Positions 23,324-30,369 of a stretch of 64,000 nt of DNA are shown here, piece by piece. Under the pieces are notes generated by a model, which did no database searches, was not told the origin of the DNA, and saw only the letters and a list, made by a program, of their open reading frames with translations. Numbering within the stretch: position 1 is the stretch's first letter; each line of letters begins with the position of its first letter. Both the position numbers and the translations under genes were made by a program. Location: assembly GCF_014161445.1 (NCBI RefSeq), contig NZ_JABBXA010000002.1:186001-250000 (forward strand). The letters are read 5' to 3'. The stretch comes from Microbispora sp. H13382 (GTDB lineage: Bacteria > Actinomycetota > Actinomycetes > Streptosporangiales > Streptosporangiaceae).

Positions 23324-23882
23324 GACGCGAGCCTAGTCACCCTACGTCCACGGTTCACACGGCTGAGGTCTCGTTTCGGCTGGGCTGGAAGGTGCAAGGC
23401 TCCCCCGCCCCCGCTGCCCAGTCTTCGCGGCGACCGGAACCCGTCAAGTCCGGCAGGTGTCGGCAGGACGACCAGCGCGCACGGAAGGTCACCGGGAACA
23501 TGGACACACGAAGCCGGACTTGACAGAACCCGGCCGACAGTCGCGATTCCTGGCAGCTATCGGGGGCGGGGGGCTGTGGTGCGTGACGAGCGTACGGCGG
23601 GACAGGGCAAACCCGCAGGTCAGCGGCTCAATCCTGCGTGACTAACTGCGTGACAACGTCAACGGACGACGCTGGACACTCGCGGACGACGACGGACGAT
23701 CGCAGCAGGTAGCAGCCTCACGCGACCAGCCCGAACGAGCCCCCGGATTCCCTGATAAGGAAGAGGTCCCAGGTTTCGTCGGCCGGAGCTTGTGCGTCTC
23801 CACGATCCGGGCGAAGGACCGGGCGAGGTTGCGCGGTTCGATCGGACTGCCCGATCTGGTGCCGGGCGTCTTTCCGTCTTGC
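23324..23882. other. Gene-free stretch across the right end of the tRNA-Ile element
   Basis: No supported gene lies in these 559 bp. The right att repeat is at 23748-23775. A short CTGCGTGACTAA-like sequence at 23635-23650 echoes CTGCGTGACTAAG at 22086-22098 near the left end, possibly another trace of the element. Confidence 0.6.
23748..23775 (+). other. att site (right)
   Basis: An exact 28-bp copy of tRNA-Ile positions 21978-22005, in the same orientation, with no tRNA structure around it. It marks the distal end of the integrated element. Confidence 0.82.
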
Positions 23883-24338
23883 CTAGCAGCAGGACTTGCT
23901 CGCGCTCGCCGTCTCCTTTTCGGCGTCGTCGGTGGCGCAGCGGACGGAGTCGGTCTGCTTGGTGAGGGTGTCGGCGTCCGCCTTGACCACGTACACCTCC
24001 CAGGGCTCGCCGCCGGGGCCGTGGACCCACACCTTGTCCTGAAGGGCGTAGCAGCAGGTGGTGTCGTTCTCCTCGAAGGTCGCCAGGCCGGCCTCCTTCA
24101 GGCGGTCGGTCGCGGCGGTGACCTGGGCGGTGTCGTCGACCTCGACGCCGAGGTGGTCCATCCGGGTCGCCTCGCCCTCCTCGCCCTCAAGGAGGACGAG
24201 CTTGAGCGGGGGCTCGGCGATGGCGAAGTTGGCGTAGCCGGGCCGCCGCTTGGCGGGCTCGACGCCGAACAGCTTGGAGTAGAACGCGATCGAGCCTTCG
24301 AGGTCGGCGACGCGCAGAGCGAGTTGAACACGGGACAT
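23883..24338 (-). CDS. arsI: ArsI/CadI-family C-As lyase (VOC fold)
   Basis: A 151-residue vicinal-oxygen-chelate protein. The ArsI signature is clear: FEENDTTCCYALQDKVWVHGPG, with the paired cysteines that bind trivalent organoarsenicals. VOC metal ligands are in VQLALRV, MDHLGVEV and EPWEVYVV. The C-terminus ends KSCC, two more cysteines. ArsI enzymes use Fe(II) and O2 to cleave methyl-As(III) to As(III). CadI, the cadmium-induced homologue, is the alternative. The ATG at 24338 follows GGGAGG. It is divergent from the first arsR. Confidence 0.87.
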   Translation of the reverse strand: MSRVQLALRVADLEGSIAFYSKLFGVEPAKRRPGYANFAIAEPPLKLVLLEGEEGEATRMDHLGVEVDDTAQVTAATDRLKEAGLATFEENDTTCCYALQDKVWVHGPGGEPWEVYVVKADADTLTKQTDSVRCATDDAEKETASASKSCC

Positions 24339-24407
24339 GGGTGTCCTCCCTTGGCCGTGAAGCGGCGGGCCAAAGCCGCCCGTCTGCTTCGATGAGCTTC
24401 TAATCAA

Positions 24408-24417
24408 CGGATATCCG
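24408..24417. promoter_or_regulatory. Palindrome in the arsI-arsR divergent promoter
   Basis: CGGATATCCG lies in the 119-bp gap between arsI and arsR, flanked by ATCAA and TTTG. It is a candidate part of the ArsR operator controlling both directions; the exact operator is not resolved. Confidence 0.4.
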
Positions 24418-24457
24418 GAGTTTGTGCCCTTGCCTAGACCTGTGTCAAATTAGAGAT

Positions 24458-24832
24458 ATGTCGAAGCAAGTGCTGCCGATTGTGGACGCGGACGCGGCGT
24501 GCTGCGCACCGCTGGCGTGCGAGCCCCTGTCGGAGAGCGAGGCCGCCGAGGTGGCGCCGCTGTTCAAGGCGATCGCCGACCCCGTACGGCTGCGCCTGCT
24601 GTCGCTGATCGCCTGCCACGAGGGCGGCAAGACCTGCGTGTGCGACCTGACGGCGGCTTTCGACCTGACCCCGCCGACCATCAGCCACCATCTCAAGGTG
24701 CTCAAGCAGGCCGGGCTGATCGACTCCGAACGCCGGGGCACGTGGGTGTACTACTGGATCAAGCCCGAAGTTCTGGCCCGCATGTCGGCCCTGATCGGCC
24801 CGGCGTCGCCCGTCCTCGCCGGTACGGCGTGA
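24458..24832 (+). CDS. arsR: ArsR-family As(III)-responsive repressor (CgArsR type)
   Basis: A 124-residue winged-helix repressor. The HTH is LTPPTISHHLKVLKQAGLI. The N-terminus carries C15-C16 and the domain carries C60 and C62. A CC pair plus one distal Cys is the As(III) site known from Corynebacterium ArsR (C15, C16, C55). The ATG at 24458 gives the conserved N-terminus. The stop overlaps the aquaporin start (GTGA), so the genes are coupled. It probably represses arsI and its own operon until As(III) binds. Confidence 0.87.
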   Translation: MSKQVLPIVDADAACCAPLACEPLSESEAAEVAPLFKAIADPVRLRLLSLIACHEGGKTCVCDLTAAFDLTPPTISHHLKVLKQAGLIDSERRGTWVYYWIKPEVLARMSALIGPASPVLAGTA

Positions 24833-25572
24833 CCACGGGCATCGGACGGCGGGCGTTCGCCGAGTTCTTCGGTACCGGCCTGCTCGTCGCCGTGGTGATC
24901 GGATCAGGCGTCATGGCCGTGCGCCTGTCACAGGACGTCGGGGTACAACTGCTGGCCAACAGCGCGGCCACCGCGGCGGCTCTGCCGGTCATCATCATCC
25001 TGGTCGGGCCGATCTCCGGCGCGCACCTCAACCCGGTCGTCTCCCTGGTCGACTGGCTGCTCGGGCGCCGGGAACGGAGCGGGCTGAGCGCTCGCGAGGT
25101 GGTCGCCTACCTGCCCGCCCAGGTCGCCGGAGGCATTGCCGGGGCGGTGCTGGCCAACCTCATGTTCGCCCTGCCGCCCGTGACCGCCTCCACCCACATA
25201 CGGTCGGCCCCGTCGCTGTGGCTCGGCGAGGTCGTCGCGACCGCCGGCCTGGTCGCGCTCATCGTCGCCCTGGCCCGGCAGGGCCGTGCGCATCTGGCCC
25301 CGCCGCTGGTCGGCGCGTACATCGGGGCCGCGTACTGGTTCACCAGCTCGACCAGCTTCGCCAATCCCGCCGTGACGATCGCCCGGGGCTTCTCCGACAC
25401 CTTCGCCGGGATCGCCCCGTCCTCCATCCCCGCGTTCGTCGCCGTCCAACTGCTCGGCGCCCTCGTCGGAGCGGTCATCGCCGTCGCCCTGTATCCCGCG
25501 TCCGGCCCGGCCGGAGCCGACGCCCGCCAGGACGACGGGGGCCATGACGTCGTCGTACCGCACTCGTCCTGA
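24829..25572 (+). CDS. MIP/aquaporin-family channel, AqpS-like
   Basis: A 247-residue six-helix MIP channel. The two half-helix motifs are NPV (SGAHLNPVVSLVDW, about residue 65) and NPA (SFANPAVTIARGFSD, about 182). An NPV variant and an ars location are typical of AqpS-type channels, which let As(III) made by ArsC leave the cell down its gradient. The GTG start overlaps the arsR stop by 4 bases. arsC follows after 32 bp. No ArsB or Acr3 pump is seen in the window. Confidence 0.83.
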   Translation: MTTGIGRRAFAEFFGTGLLVAVVIGSGVMAVRLSQDVGVQLLANSAATAAALPVIIILVGPISGAHLNPVVSLVDWLLGRRERSGLSAREVVAYLPAQVAGGIAGAVLANLMFALPPVTASTHIRSAPSLWLGEVVATAGLVALIVALARQGRAHLAPPLVGAYIGAAYWFTSSTSFANPAVTIARGFSDTFAGIAPSSIPAFVAVQLLGALVGAVIAVALYPASGPAGADARQDDGGHDVVVPHSS

Positions 25573-25604
25573 TCACCGCCGCTGACCCCGCCAAGGAGTC
25601 CCAC

Positions 25605-26012
25605 GTGTCCGACATCCCCGAGGTGCTGTTCGTCTGCGTGCACAACGCCGGACGCTCCCAGATGGCCGCCGCCCTGCTAGACCGCCACGCCGCCGGTCGG
25701 GTACGGGTCCGGTCCGCCGGATCGGCTCCCGCCGACACGATCAACCCTGCCGTCATCGCGGTGATGGACGAACTCGGTCTCGACCTGTCCAAGGAGTTCC
25801 CCAAGCCGCTGACGACCGAGGCTGTCCAGGCCGCCGACGTCGTCATCACCATGGGCTGCGGGGATGCCTGCCCGATCTTCCCCGGCAAGCGCTACCTCGA
25901 CTGGCAGCTCGACGACCCCGCAGGCAAACCCGTCGACCAGGTCCGCCCGATCCGCGACGAGATCGACCGCCGCGTACGCGACCTGCTCGCCGAACTCGTC
26001 CCCGCCCACTAG
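25605..26012 (+). CDS. arsC: Arsenate reductase, low-molecular-weight phosphatase type
   Basis: A 135-residue enzyme reducing As(V) to As(III). The phosphatase loop is C11-VHNAGRS with R17, and C85 and C89 (GCGDACPIFPG) form the thiol relay. KRYLDWQLDDP and VRPIRDEIDRRV match the family. Actinobacterial members use mycothiol/mycoredoxin or thioredoxin; which applies cannot be told here. GTG start, preceded by AAGGAG. Third gene of the arsR-aquaporin-arsC operon. Confidence 0.9.
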   Translation: MSDIPEVLFVCVHNAGRSQMAAALLDRHAAGRVRVRSAGSAPADTINPAVIAVMDELGLDLSKEFPKPLTTEAVQAADVVITMGCGDACPIFPGKRYLDWQLDDPAGKPVDQVRPIRDEIDRRVRDLLAELVPAH

Positions 26013-26077
26013 AACGACGTCATCTCGGACCGGCTCGGCGTCCGCTGGGCCGGTTTGTTGTTCTTCCGCTTCAGCAC

Positions 26078-26106
26078 TTCATCGTTTATCGTCGATTAAC
26101 GATGAA
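26078..26106. promoter_or_regulatory. ArsR-type operator overlapping the start of the second arsR
   Basis: TTCATCGTTTA (26078-26088) and TTAACGATGAA (26096-26106) form an 11-bp inverted repeat with one mismatch and a 7-base spacer. It overlaps the ATG at 26102. This is the shape of an ArsR/SmtB operator and suggests tight autorepression of the arsR-arsM pair. Confidence 0.7.
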
Positions 26107-26437
26107 TGAGGGAACGACGCCGCTCGACCGGGCCACCGCCGCCGAGTACGCCAGTTGGTTCAAAGCCTTGGCCGACGCCACACGCATTCAGATCGTGACC
26201 CTGCTCGCCCGCGCCCAGAGGCCGATGGCGGTCAAAGAGATCGTCGAGGCCGTCGAGGTCGGGCAATCGACCGTCTCCGCGCACTTGAAGGTGCTGGCCG
26301 AGGTGCGGTTCGTCCTGGTCGAGCATCGCGGTACGGCCAGCCTGTACCGGATCAACGGCGCCTGCGTGGAGTGCTTCCCCACCGCCGCCGACGTCGTCAT
26401 GGGCCGCCCCGTTCCCGACCCTGTGCCGCCCTGCTGA
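26102..26437 (+). CDS. ArsR-family repressor, C-terminal Cys type
   Basis: A 111-residue winged-helix protein with HTH VGQSTVSAHLKVLAEVRFV. Cysteines sit only in the C-terminal part: C88 and C91 (GACVECF) and terminal C111, unlike the first ArsR. C-terminal Cys placement occurs in other As(III)- or organoarsenical-sensing ArsR proteins. It directly precedes arsM (11-bp gap), so it probably controls arsM. No clear Shine-Dalgarno is present, and the start lies inside its own operator. Confidence 0.85.
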   Translation: MNEGTTPLDRATAAEYASWFKALADATRIQIVTLLARAQRPMAVKEIVEAVEVGQSTVSAHLKVLAEVRFVLVEHRGTASLYRINGACVECFPTAADVVMGRPVPDPVPPC

Positions 26438-26448
26438 ACGGAGATGAC

Positions 26449-27228
26449 GTGTCCGAGAACGTGGAAGCAGTCAGAGCCGGTGTCGTCACCCGCTACGGCG
26501 AACTGGCCAAAGCCGCCCAGGCAGGCAAACAGGTCATCGACTGCGAGCCGCAGGAGTTCACCGACGGCTGCTTCGGTGCGGCCGGCTACGACGACACCAC
26601 CGGCCTGCCCGACGGAGCCCTCCGGGCCAGCCTGGGATGCGGAAACCCGGTCGCCGTCGCCGACCTCCAGCCCGGCGAAACCGTCCTCGACCTGGGATCG
26701 GGCGGAGGCATCGACGTCCTGCTCTCGGCCCGCAGAGTCGGCCCGACCGGCAAGGCGTACGGCCTGGACGCCACACCCGAAATGATCGAACTCGCCCGAG
26801 CCAACGCCACCGAGGCCGGAGCGACCAACGTCGAGTTCCTGCACGGCCACATCGAGGACATCCCGCTCCCCGACGGCAGCGTGGACGTGGTCATCTCCAA
26901 CTGCGTGATCAACCTGTCCGCCGACAAACCCCGCGTGCTCGCCGAAGCCTTCCGCGTGCTCAAGCCCGGCGGCAGGCTCGGCGTCTCCGACGTCATCGCC
27001 GACGACGGACTCGACCCCGCCCAGCGCGCCGAGGCCGAACACCTCGTCGGCTGCTCGGTCGGCACCCTCACCGAAGCCGAGTACCGCGCCCTGCTCGCAG
27101 AGGCCGGGTTCACCACGTACACGATCACGCGCACCCACGCCGCGAACGGTGGCCTGCACTCGGCGATCGTTCATGCGTCCAAGCCCTCCGCGCCGCCCGG
27201 CGTCCATCCGCCCCATGCAGGAGGCTGA
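26449..27228 (+). CDS. arsM: Arsenite methyltransferase
   Basis: A 259-residue SAM methyltransferase that methylates As(III) to mono-, di- and trimethyl species. SAM motif: TVLDLGSGGGIDVLLSARRVG. The family cysteines are in QVIDCEPQEF, LGCGNPVAVADL, ISNCVINLSADKPRVL and VGCSVGTLTEAEY; the latter two hold the As(III)-binding pair. The GTG at 26449 follows ACGGAG and gives the conserved N-terminus. A fragment of arsN overlaps its 3' end. Confidence 0.92.
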   Translation: MSENVEAVRAGVVTRYGELAKAAQAGKQVIDCEPQEFTDGCFGAAGYDDTTGLPDGALRASLGCGNPVAVADLQPGETVLDLGSGGGIDVLLSARRVGPTGKAYGLDATPEMIELARANATEAGATNVEFLHGHIEDIPLPDGSVDVVISNCVINLSADKPRVLAEAFRVLKPGGRLGVSDVIADDGLDPAQRAEAEHLVGCSVGTLTEAEYRALLAEAGFTTYTITRTHAANGGLHSAIVHASKPSAPPGVHPPHAGG

Positions 27229-27304
27229 CGCCGCCCAGGTCCTCGCCATCGACCAGGCCGGTCTTGACGGCGGAAACGCCGGCTTCGAGACCACGGCACC
27301 GACC
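27206..27304 (+). pseudogene. arsN acetyltransferase remnant, N-terminal part
   Basis: IRPMQEADAAQVLAIDQAG followed by LDGGNAGFETTAPT is the N-terminal part of an ArsN-type GNAT acetyltransferase. Homology starts inside the last codons of arsM and stops at about 27304, after which the frame has unrelated residues. A matching C-terminal piece lies at 29308-29394. ArsN enzymes acetylate arsinothricin or related organoarsenicals. No functional product is expected. Confidence 0.72.
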
Positions 27305-27419
27305 TGCAAGCCGTGCGGCAGCTATCTGCGTGGGGATTCCCAGCTCGCGGCGGCGTTCCCGGACGGCTGGGGATGTCAGCCCGTTCCAGCTGTTCCCTCT
27401 GGAGTGTGGCCGGGCACGC

Positions 27420-27457
27420 CGTTGCCCCGGCGGCGCTGGAGCTGCACCGGGGCAACG
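27420..27457 (-). terminator. Hairpin downstream of the PRC-barrel gene
   Basis: An 11-bp perfect stem (27420-27430 with 27447-27457) and a 16-base loop lie about 30 bp past the minus-strand PRC-barrel gene. In the second copy of the repeat (46.8 kb) only 7 bp of the stem survive. Confidence 0.6.
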
Positions 27458-27490
27458 GATCCGGTTGAGGAGCGAAAAGGGGGGGCGAGC

Positions 27491-28315
27491 TCAGCGGGTG
27501 GAGCCGTAGCCGTCGCCGGAACCGTAGGCGCGGCCGGTTCCGTCGACGTCGCCCTCGACGTCGATGCGCTCCTTGCGGACCTCGCCGCCGATCCGCTTCC
27601 GGTCGGTCACCTGCTCCTTGGCCATGTGGGCCCGCTCGACCGGCACGGTCCGCTTGTCGACCACCGGGCGCTCCTCGTGCAGCGTCACCTCGTGCTCGGA
27701 GCCGGTGATGTCCGGGCCGCTCAGCGCCTCGTCCTGGTTGGCGTCGGTTATCGGCTCACGCTCGATCCGCACCTTCTCCCGGGTCACGGGTACGTCGACC
27801 TGCTCGTGCTCGGTGACCACGTACTTGCGCAGCCGGGCCTGGCCGGTGCGGTGTCGTTCGGTGCCGATCTCCAGTTGCTCCTCCGAGCGGGTCATCGCGT
27901 CGTCGCGGCCGATGCCCATGCGGTCGCGCTCCCGGCGTCCGCCCGCGTCGGCCCAGCCGGTCTCACCCGGCTGGTTGGCGCGCTCCCAGGAGGAGTCCCA
28001 GTCCAGGTCGTAGTAGCGGTACAGCTGCCGCTCCTGCTCGGGCGGCAGGTGCCCGTCGGCGTCCAGGTCGACGTCGGGTGCGTCCTTGACGCGGTCCTTG
28101 TCGTAGGGAACCTCGACATGGTCGGCCACCAGGTCGGCGTCGCGCAGCGGGACGAAGGTCTCCTTCATGTTGAACAGCCCGCTCTTGACGCACAGCCATT
28201 CGGGCTGCCCGGTGGCATCGTCGAGGAAGACGTGCTTGACCTCGCCGATCTTGTCGCCGTTGAGGTCGTAGACCGGGTGGTCGAGCACCATGGGGATCTG
28301 CTCGTGAGTGATCAC
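27491..28315 (-). CDS. PRC-barrel and DUF2382 domain protein
   Basis: A 274-residue soluble protein. The N-terminal PRC-barrel (about 1-85) reads HPVYDLNGDKIGEVKHVFLDD and FVPLRDADLVADHVEVPYD. The C-terminal DUF2382 (about 140-255) has EEQLEIGTERHRTGQARLRK and VRIEREPI, then the RTVPVERAHMAKEQV stretch. Such YsnF/AvaK-like proteins are common in actinomycetes and often stress-induced; molecular function is unknown. The GTG at 28315 has AAGGAGA upstream. Part of the gene is duplicated at 46.9 kb. It interrupts the arsN pieces. Confidence 0.87.
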   Translation of the reverse strand: MITHEQIPMVLDHPVYDLNGDKIGEVKHVFLDDATGQPEWLCVKSGLFNMKETFVPLRDADLVADHVEVPYDKDRVKDAPDVDLDADGHLPPEQERQLYRYYDLDWDSSWERANQPGETGWADAGGRRERDRMGIGRDDAMTRSEEQLEIGTERHRTGQARLRKYVVTEHEQVDVPVTREKVRIEREPITDANQDEALSGPDITGSEHEVTLHEERPVVDKRTVPVERAHMAKEQVTDRKRIGGEVRKERIDVEGDVDGTGRAYGSGDGYGSTR

Positions 28316-28696
28316 GTGCTTCTCCTTGCGTTGTCGCTTGATCGGTCCTTTGCCGACGTACCGCTCACATGAGGATGAAAACCACTTCTCTCGACATTTT
28401 TGTGACCTTCCGGGTCCGGGCCGGACCCCCGGCCGGCGCCGCAGCGTCGCGTGACCACCCCTGTAGCTCCCGGAACATCTCGGCCTGCACTCCCCGCATC
28501 CTGGTCCGCGCCGCGCGCGACCCCCGGGTAGCGACCCTTTCCGAGCGGGGCGAGAGCGGCAAAGAAGCGACCACCCACAGCCCAGATATCACACGTTCGA
28601 AGAAGAGCCGTGGGGTGAGGGGTATGAGTAGGTTTGTGGCACTTGTGCCCAAGGCGTACATGTCCAGACGCGACGACCAAGGCGGGTGTGGATCAG
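28316..28696. other. Divergent upstream region of the PRC-barrel gene and a small secreted-protein gene
   Basis: No gene is supported in this 381-bp span. Repeat block 3 (28454-28507) lies in the middle. Promoters for the leftward PRC-barrel gene and the rightward secreted-protein gene must be here, but I could not place them. Confidence 0.5.
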
Positions 28697-29173
28697 ATGG
28701 GTGCCAAGGGTGCGCAGAGCTTTTTCGGCGTAGAGGTGTCCGCCCGAGGTGTGGCTGTCGCCGCGCTCGTCATCGGCATGTCGGCTCTCGCGGATGTGCC
28801 GCAGGCGTCGGCAGCGCCGATACCGCAGGGCGTCCACGCAGTGAATCGTGATTGTCACGGCCTTTACGGCCATGGATCCGGCAAGGGCAAGGGCAAGCGG
28901 CACGGCAGAGGTGGCGTCAGGCAGAGCACGAGCGGCGTCAACACGGCCAACGCGCCCACGATCAGCAGCCCAGCCCGTCAGCGGATCAAAGGCAGGCGCA
29001 ACGTGAACGCCCCGGCAGCCAACAGCGCCGTCGACTTCTCCGGCATTCAGCAGGTGTCAAGCGTCAGCGTGTTCACCAACTCCCTCAGCGGCAACTGCAG
29101 GAGGGGAAACGGGGACTGCGTGATCAATCAGAACCTGCGCAGTATCGAGAGCAGAGGAGGCATCGGGCACTAA
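28697..29173 (+). CDS. Small secreted basic protein, unknown function
   Basis: A 158-residue protein with a typical Sec signal peptide (GVAVAALVIGMSALADVPQA, cleavage likely after ASA near residue 41). The mature part is basic and rich in Gly, Ser, Asn and Arg (GSGKGKGKRHGRGG), then SSVSVFTNSLSGNCRRGNGDCV, where two cysteines seven residues apart may form a disulfide. I recognise no family. The start is uncertain (ATG 28697 chosen for the signal peptide; the Shine-Dalgarno is weak). Confidence 0.5.
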   Translation: MGAKGAQSFFGVEVSARGVAVAALVIGMSALADVPQASAAPIPQGVHAVNRDCHGLYGHGSGKGKGKRHGRGGVRQSTSGVNTANAPTISSPARQRIKGRRNVNAPAANSAVDFSGIQQVSSVSVFTNSLSGNCRRGNGDCVINQNLRSIESRGGIGH

Positions 29174-29260
29174 GAACCATGCCCGCAGATCCATAGGCAT
29201 GGCGCTCCTTATCACCGACACTCCTGAGCTCCTGATCACCGCAGGGCTTTCGCCGTGTGC

Positions 29261-29394
29261 GACCCCGCCCAGCGGCCGAGGCCGAACGCCTCGTCGGCTG
29301 TTCGGTCGGCACCCGCCACCACATCGGCCGCCATCACCACTGCTGGCGCGACGTCGTCTTCCTCGAACGCCGCAGCACCGTCACGGGCGCATGA
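29261..29394 (+). pseudogene. Hybrid scar of arsM and arsN fragments
   Basis: 29261-29312 aligns with arsM 27010-27068 (the LVGCSVGT region) with one missing base and about five mismatches. At GGTCGGCACCC it passes into GTRHHIGRHHHCWRDVVFLE and RRSTVTGA, a typical ArsN C-terminal end, stopping at 29394. So the 3' part of arsN was joined to an arsM fragment through a short shared sequence. It overlaps the convergent HAAS gene by 14 bases. No product is expected. Confidence 0.7.
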
Positions 29395-29962
29395 CCAGTT
29401 CGGGTATGGCTTGGGCCGCCAGCATGATCCTTGTGATGCTGCCGGTCATCGCCACGAGCAGCAGCAGGGAGGGCGGTGGCAGAAGTGTGAGGACCGTGCC
29501 CAGCATGACCGTGTCCAGGACGGCCACGGTTCCCGTGCCGACGAGTGCGGCCAGCCGTACCGTGCGGTAATGCCGTCCCTTCCGGATGGCGATCAGCAGC
29601 ATGAGTACGGCCGACCCCAGGAGGAGGCCGAGGGCCAGGCGCGATGACAGCGGGATCGTCGAGGCCCAGACGTTGCCGGTGACGAGAACGGCTCCCCAGC
29701 TCAGCCCGACGATCGGCCCGGCCGCGAGCAGCCTGAACGCGGCTTTCCTGCCTGGAGAGGCGCGGACGAAGGCGGCGGTGACGGTGTCGGCGTCGCCGAA
29801 GTCCGCCAGTGCGGCCCGGGCCGCCGCGTCAGGATCGCCGAGCCGCTCCATCTGGTCGTCGTACGCGGCGAGGAGGCCGTCGGCGAGTTCCTCCACCACG
29901 GGATCGGGCAGCCGCTCGGCGAGCGTCTGAAGGTGACGTTCGATCAGTTCGTGGCCGGCCAC
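29381..29962 (-). CDS. HAAS-domain membrane protein (PadR partner)
   Basis: A 193-residue protein. Its N-terminal HAAS-like region (LIERHLQTLAERLPDPVVEELADGLL, then LADFGDADTVTAAF) is followed by four hydrophobic segments (about 80-100, 105-122, 133-155, 160-180). Such proteins occur as PadR-coupled membrane proteins. It overlaps the padR 3' end by 19 bases, so the two are coupled. Target and ligand are unknown. Confidence 0.82.
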   Translation of the reverse strand: MAGHELIERHLQTLAERLPDPVVEELADGLLAAYDDQMERLGDPDAAARAALADFGDADTVTAAFVRASPGRKAAFRLLAAGPIVGLSWGAVLVTGNVWASTIPLSSRLALGLLLGSAVLMLLIAIRKGRHYRTVRLAALVGTGTVAVLDTVMLGTVLTLLPPPSLLLLVAMTGSITRIMLAAQAIPELVMRP

Positions 29963-30279
29963 GGTCCACCACCCAGTGCCGCGGATATGACGGCGGCGAA
30001 CTCCTGCCAGTGGTCGCGTGCCCCCGCCAGCGAGCGTCGCCCCTGCTCGGTCAGCTCGTAGGTGCGTCGTCTGCGACCGCCCACCACCGACCAGCTTCCC
30101 TTGATCAGGCCTGCGCGCTCCAGACGGTGCAGCGCCGGGTAGACGGTGCCGGTGGGCAGGTCGAGTCTGCCGCCTGTGGCGTCACGCAAGGCTTCCTTCA
30201 CCGCGTAGCCGTGCTGCGGCCCGCCCTCCAGCGTGGCGAGCAGGAGGCCATCCAGGTGTCCTTTGAGTGCTTCCGCCCT
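29944..30279 (-). CDS. PadR-family transcriptional regulator
   Basis: A PadR winged-helix repressor of about 111 residues: EALKGHLDGLLLATLEGG, HGYAVKEALRDAT, LPTGTVYPALHRLERAGLI and GGRRRRTYELTEQGRRSL. I chose the ATG at 30279 (MRAEALKG), the usual family start; an ATG at 30312 would add 11 residues. Two GTAG-N5-CTAC sites lie just upstream in the divergent promoter. It probably represses itself, the HAAS gene and the gene at 30370. Confidence 0.87.
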   Translation of the reverse strand, partial: RAEALKGHLDGLLLATLEGGPQHGYAVKEALRDATGGRLDLPTGTVYPALHRLERAGLIKGSWSVVGGRRRRTYELTEQGRRSLAGARDHWQEFAAVISAALGGGPWPATN

Positions 30280-30284
30280 CATAG

Positions 30285-30355
30285 GTAGTAACGCTACATC
30301 TGCTCTTTCCATCGGCCAAGACCCGGAGTAGCGTCACTATAGGTAGCAACCCTAC
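30285..30355. promoter_or_regulatory. Two putative PadR operators
   Basis: GTAGTAACGCTAC (30285-30297) and GTAGCAACCCTAC (30343-30355) share the GTAG-N5-CTAC dyad and the preceding ATAG. They flank the padR/30370 divergent promoter with 58-bp spacing, placing one near each start. Confidence 0.65.
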
Positions 30356-30369
30356 GCATTGGAGATGCG

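Larger units (their letters stand above)
22006..23775. mobile_element. Decayed mini integrative element in tRNA-Ile (about 1.77 kb)
   Basis: The segment between the two 28-bp direct repeats holds a broken tyrosine recombinase next to the tRNA, one small membrane-protein gene and about 425 bp without genes. This is the usual layout of an element integrated at a tRNA 3' part, with the integrase adjacent to the left att. No excisionase, replication or transfer gene remains, so the element is a remnant. Confidence 0.75.
27407..28507. repeat. Full copy of a dispersed direct repeat (three blocks)
   Basis: Three blocks in this span recur at 46821-47078 in the same order and orientation: 27407-27453 (47 bp, exact), 28058-28161 (104 bp, exact, inside the PRC-barrel gene) and 28454-28507 (about 52 bp, a few changes, upstream of that gene). 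The other copy lacks the sequences between the blocks. Confidence 0.88.

Noticed and set aside
24499-24828. Extended aquaporin start inside arsR
   Set aside because: The frame is open through arsR, but the arsR protein is clear and the channel begins naturally at GTG 24829.
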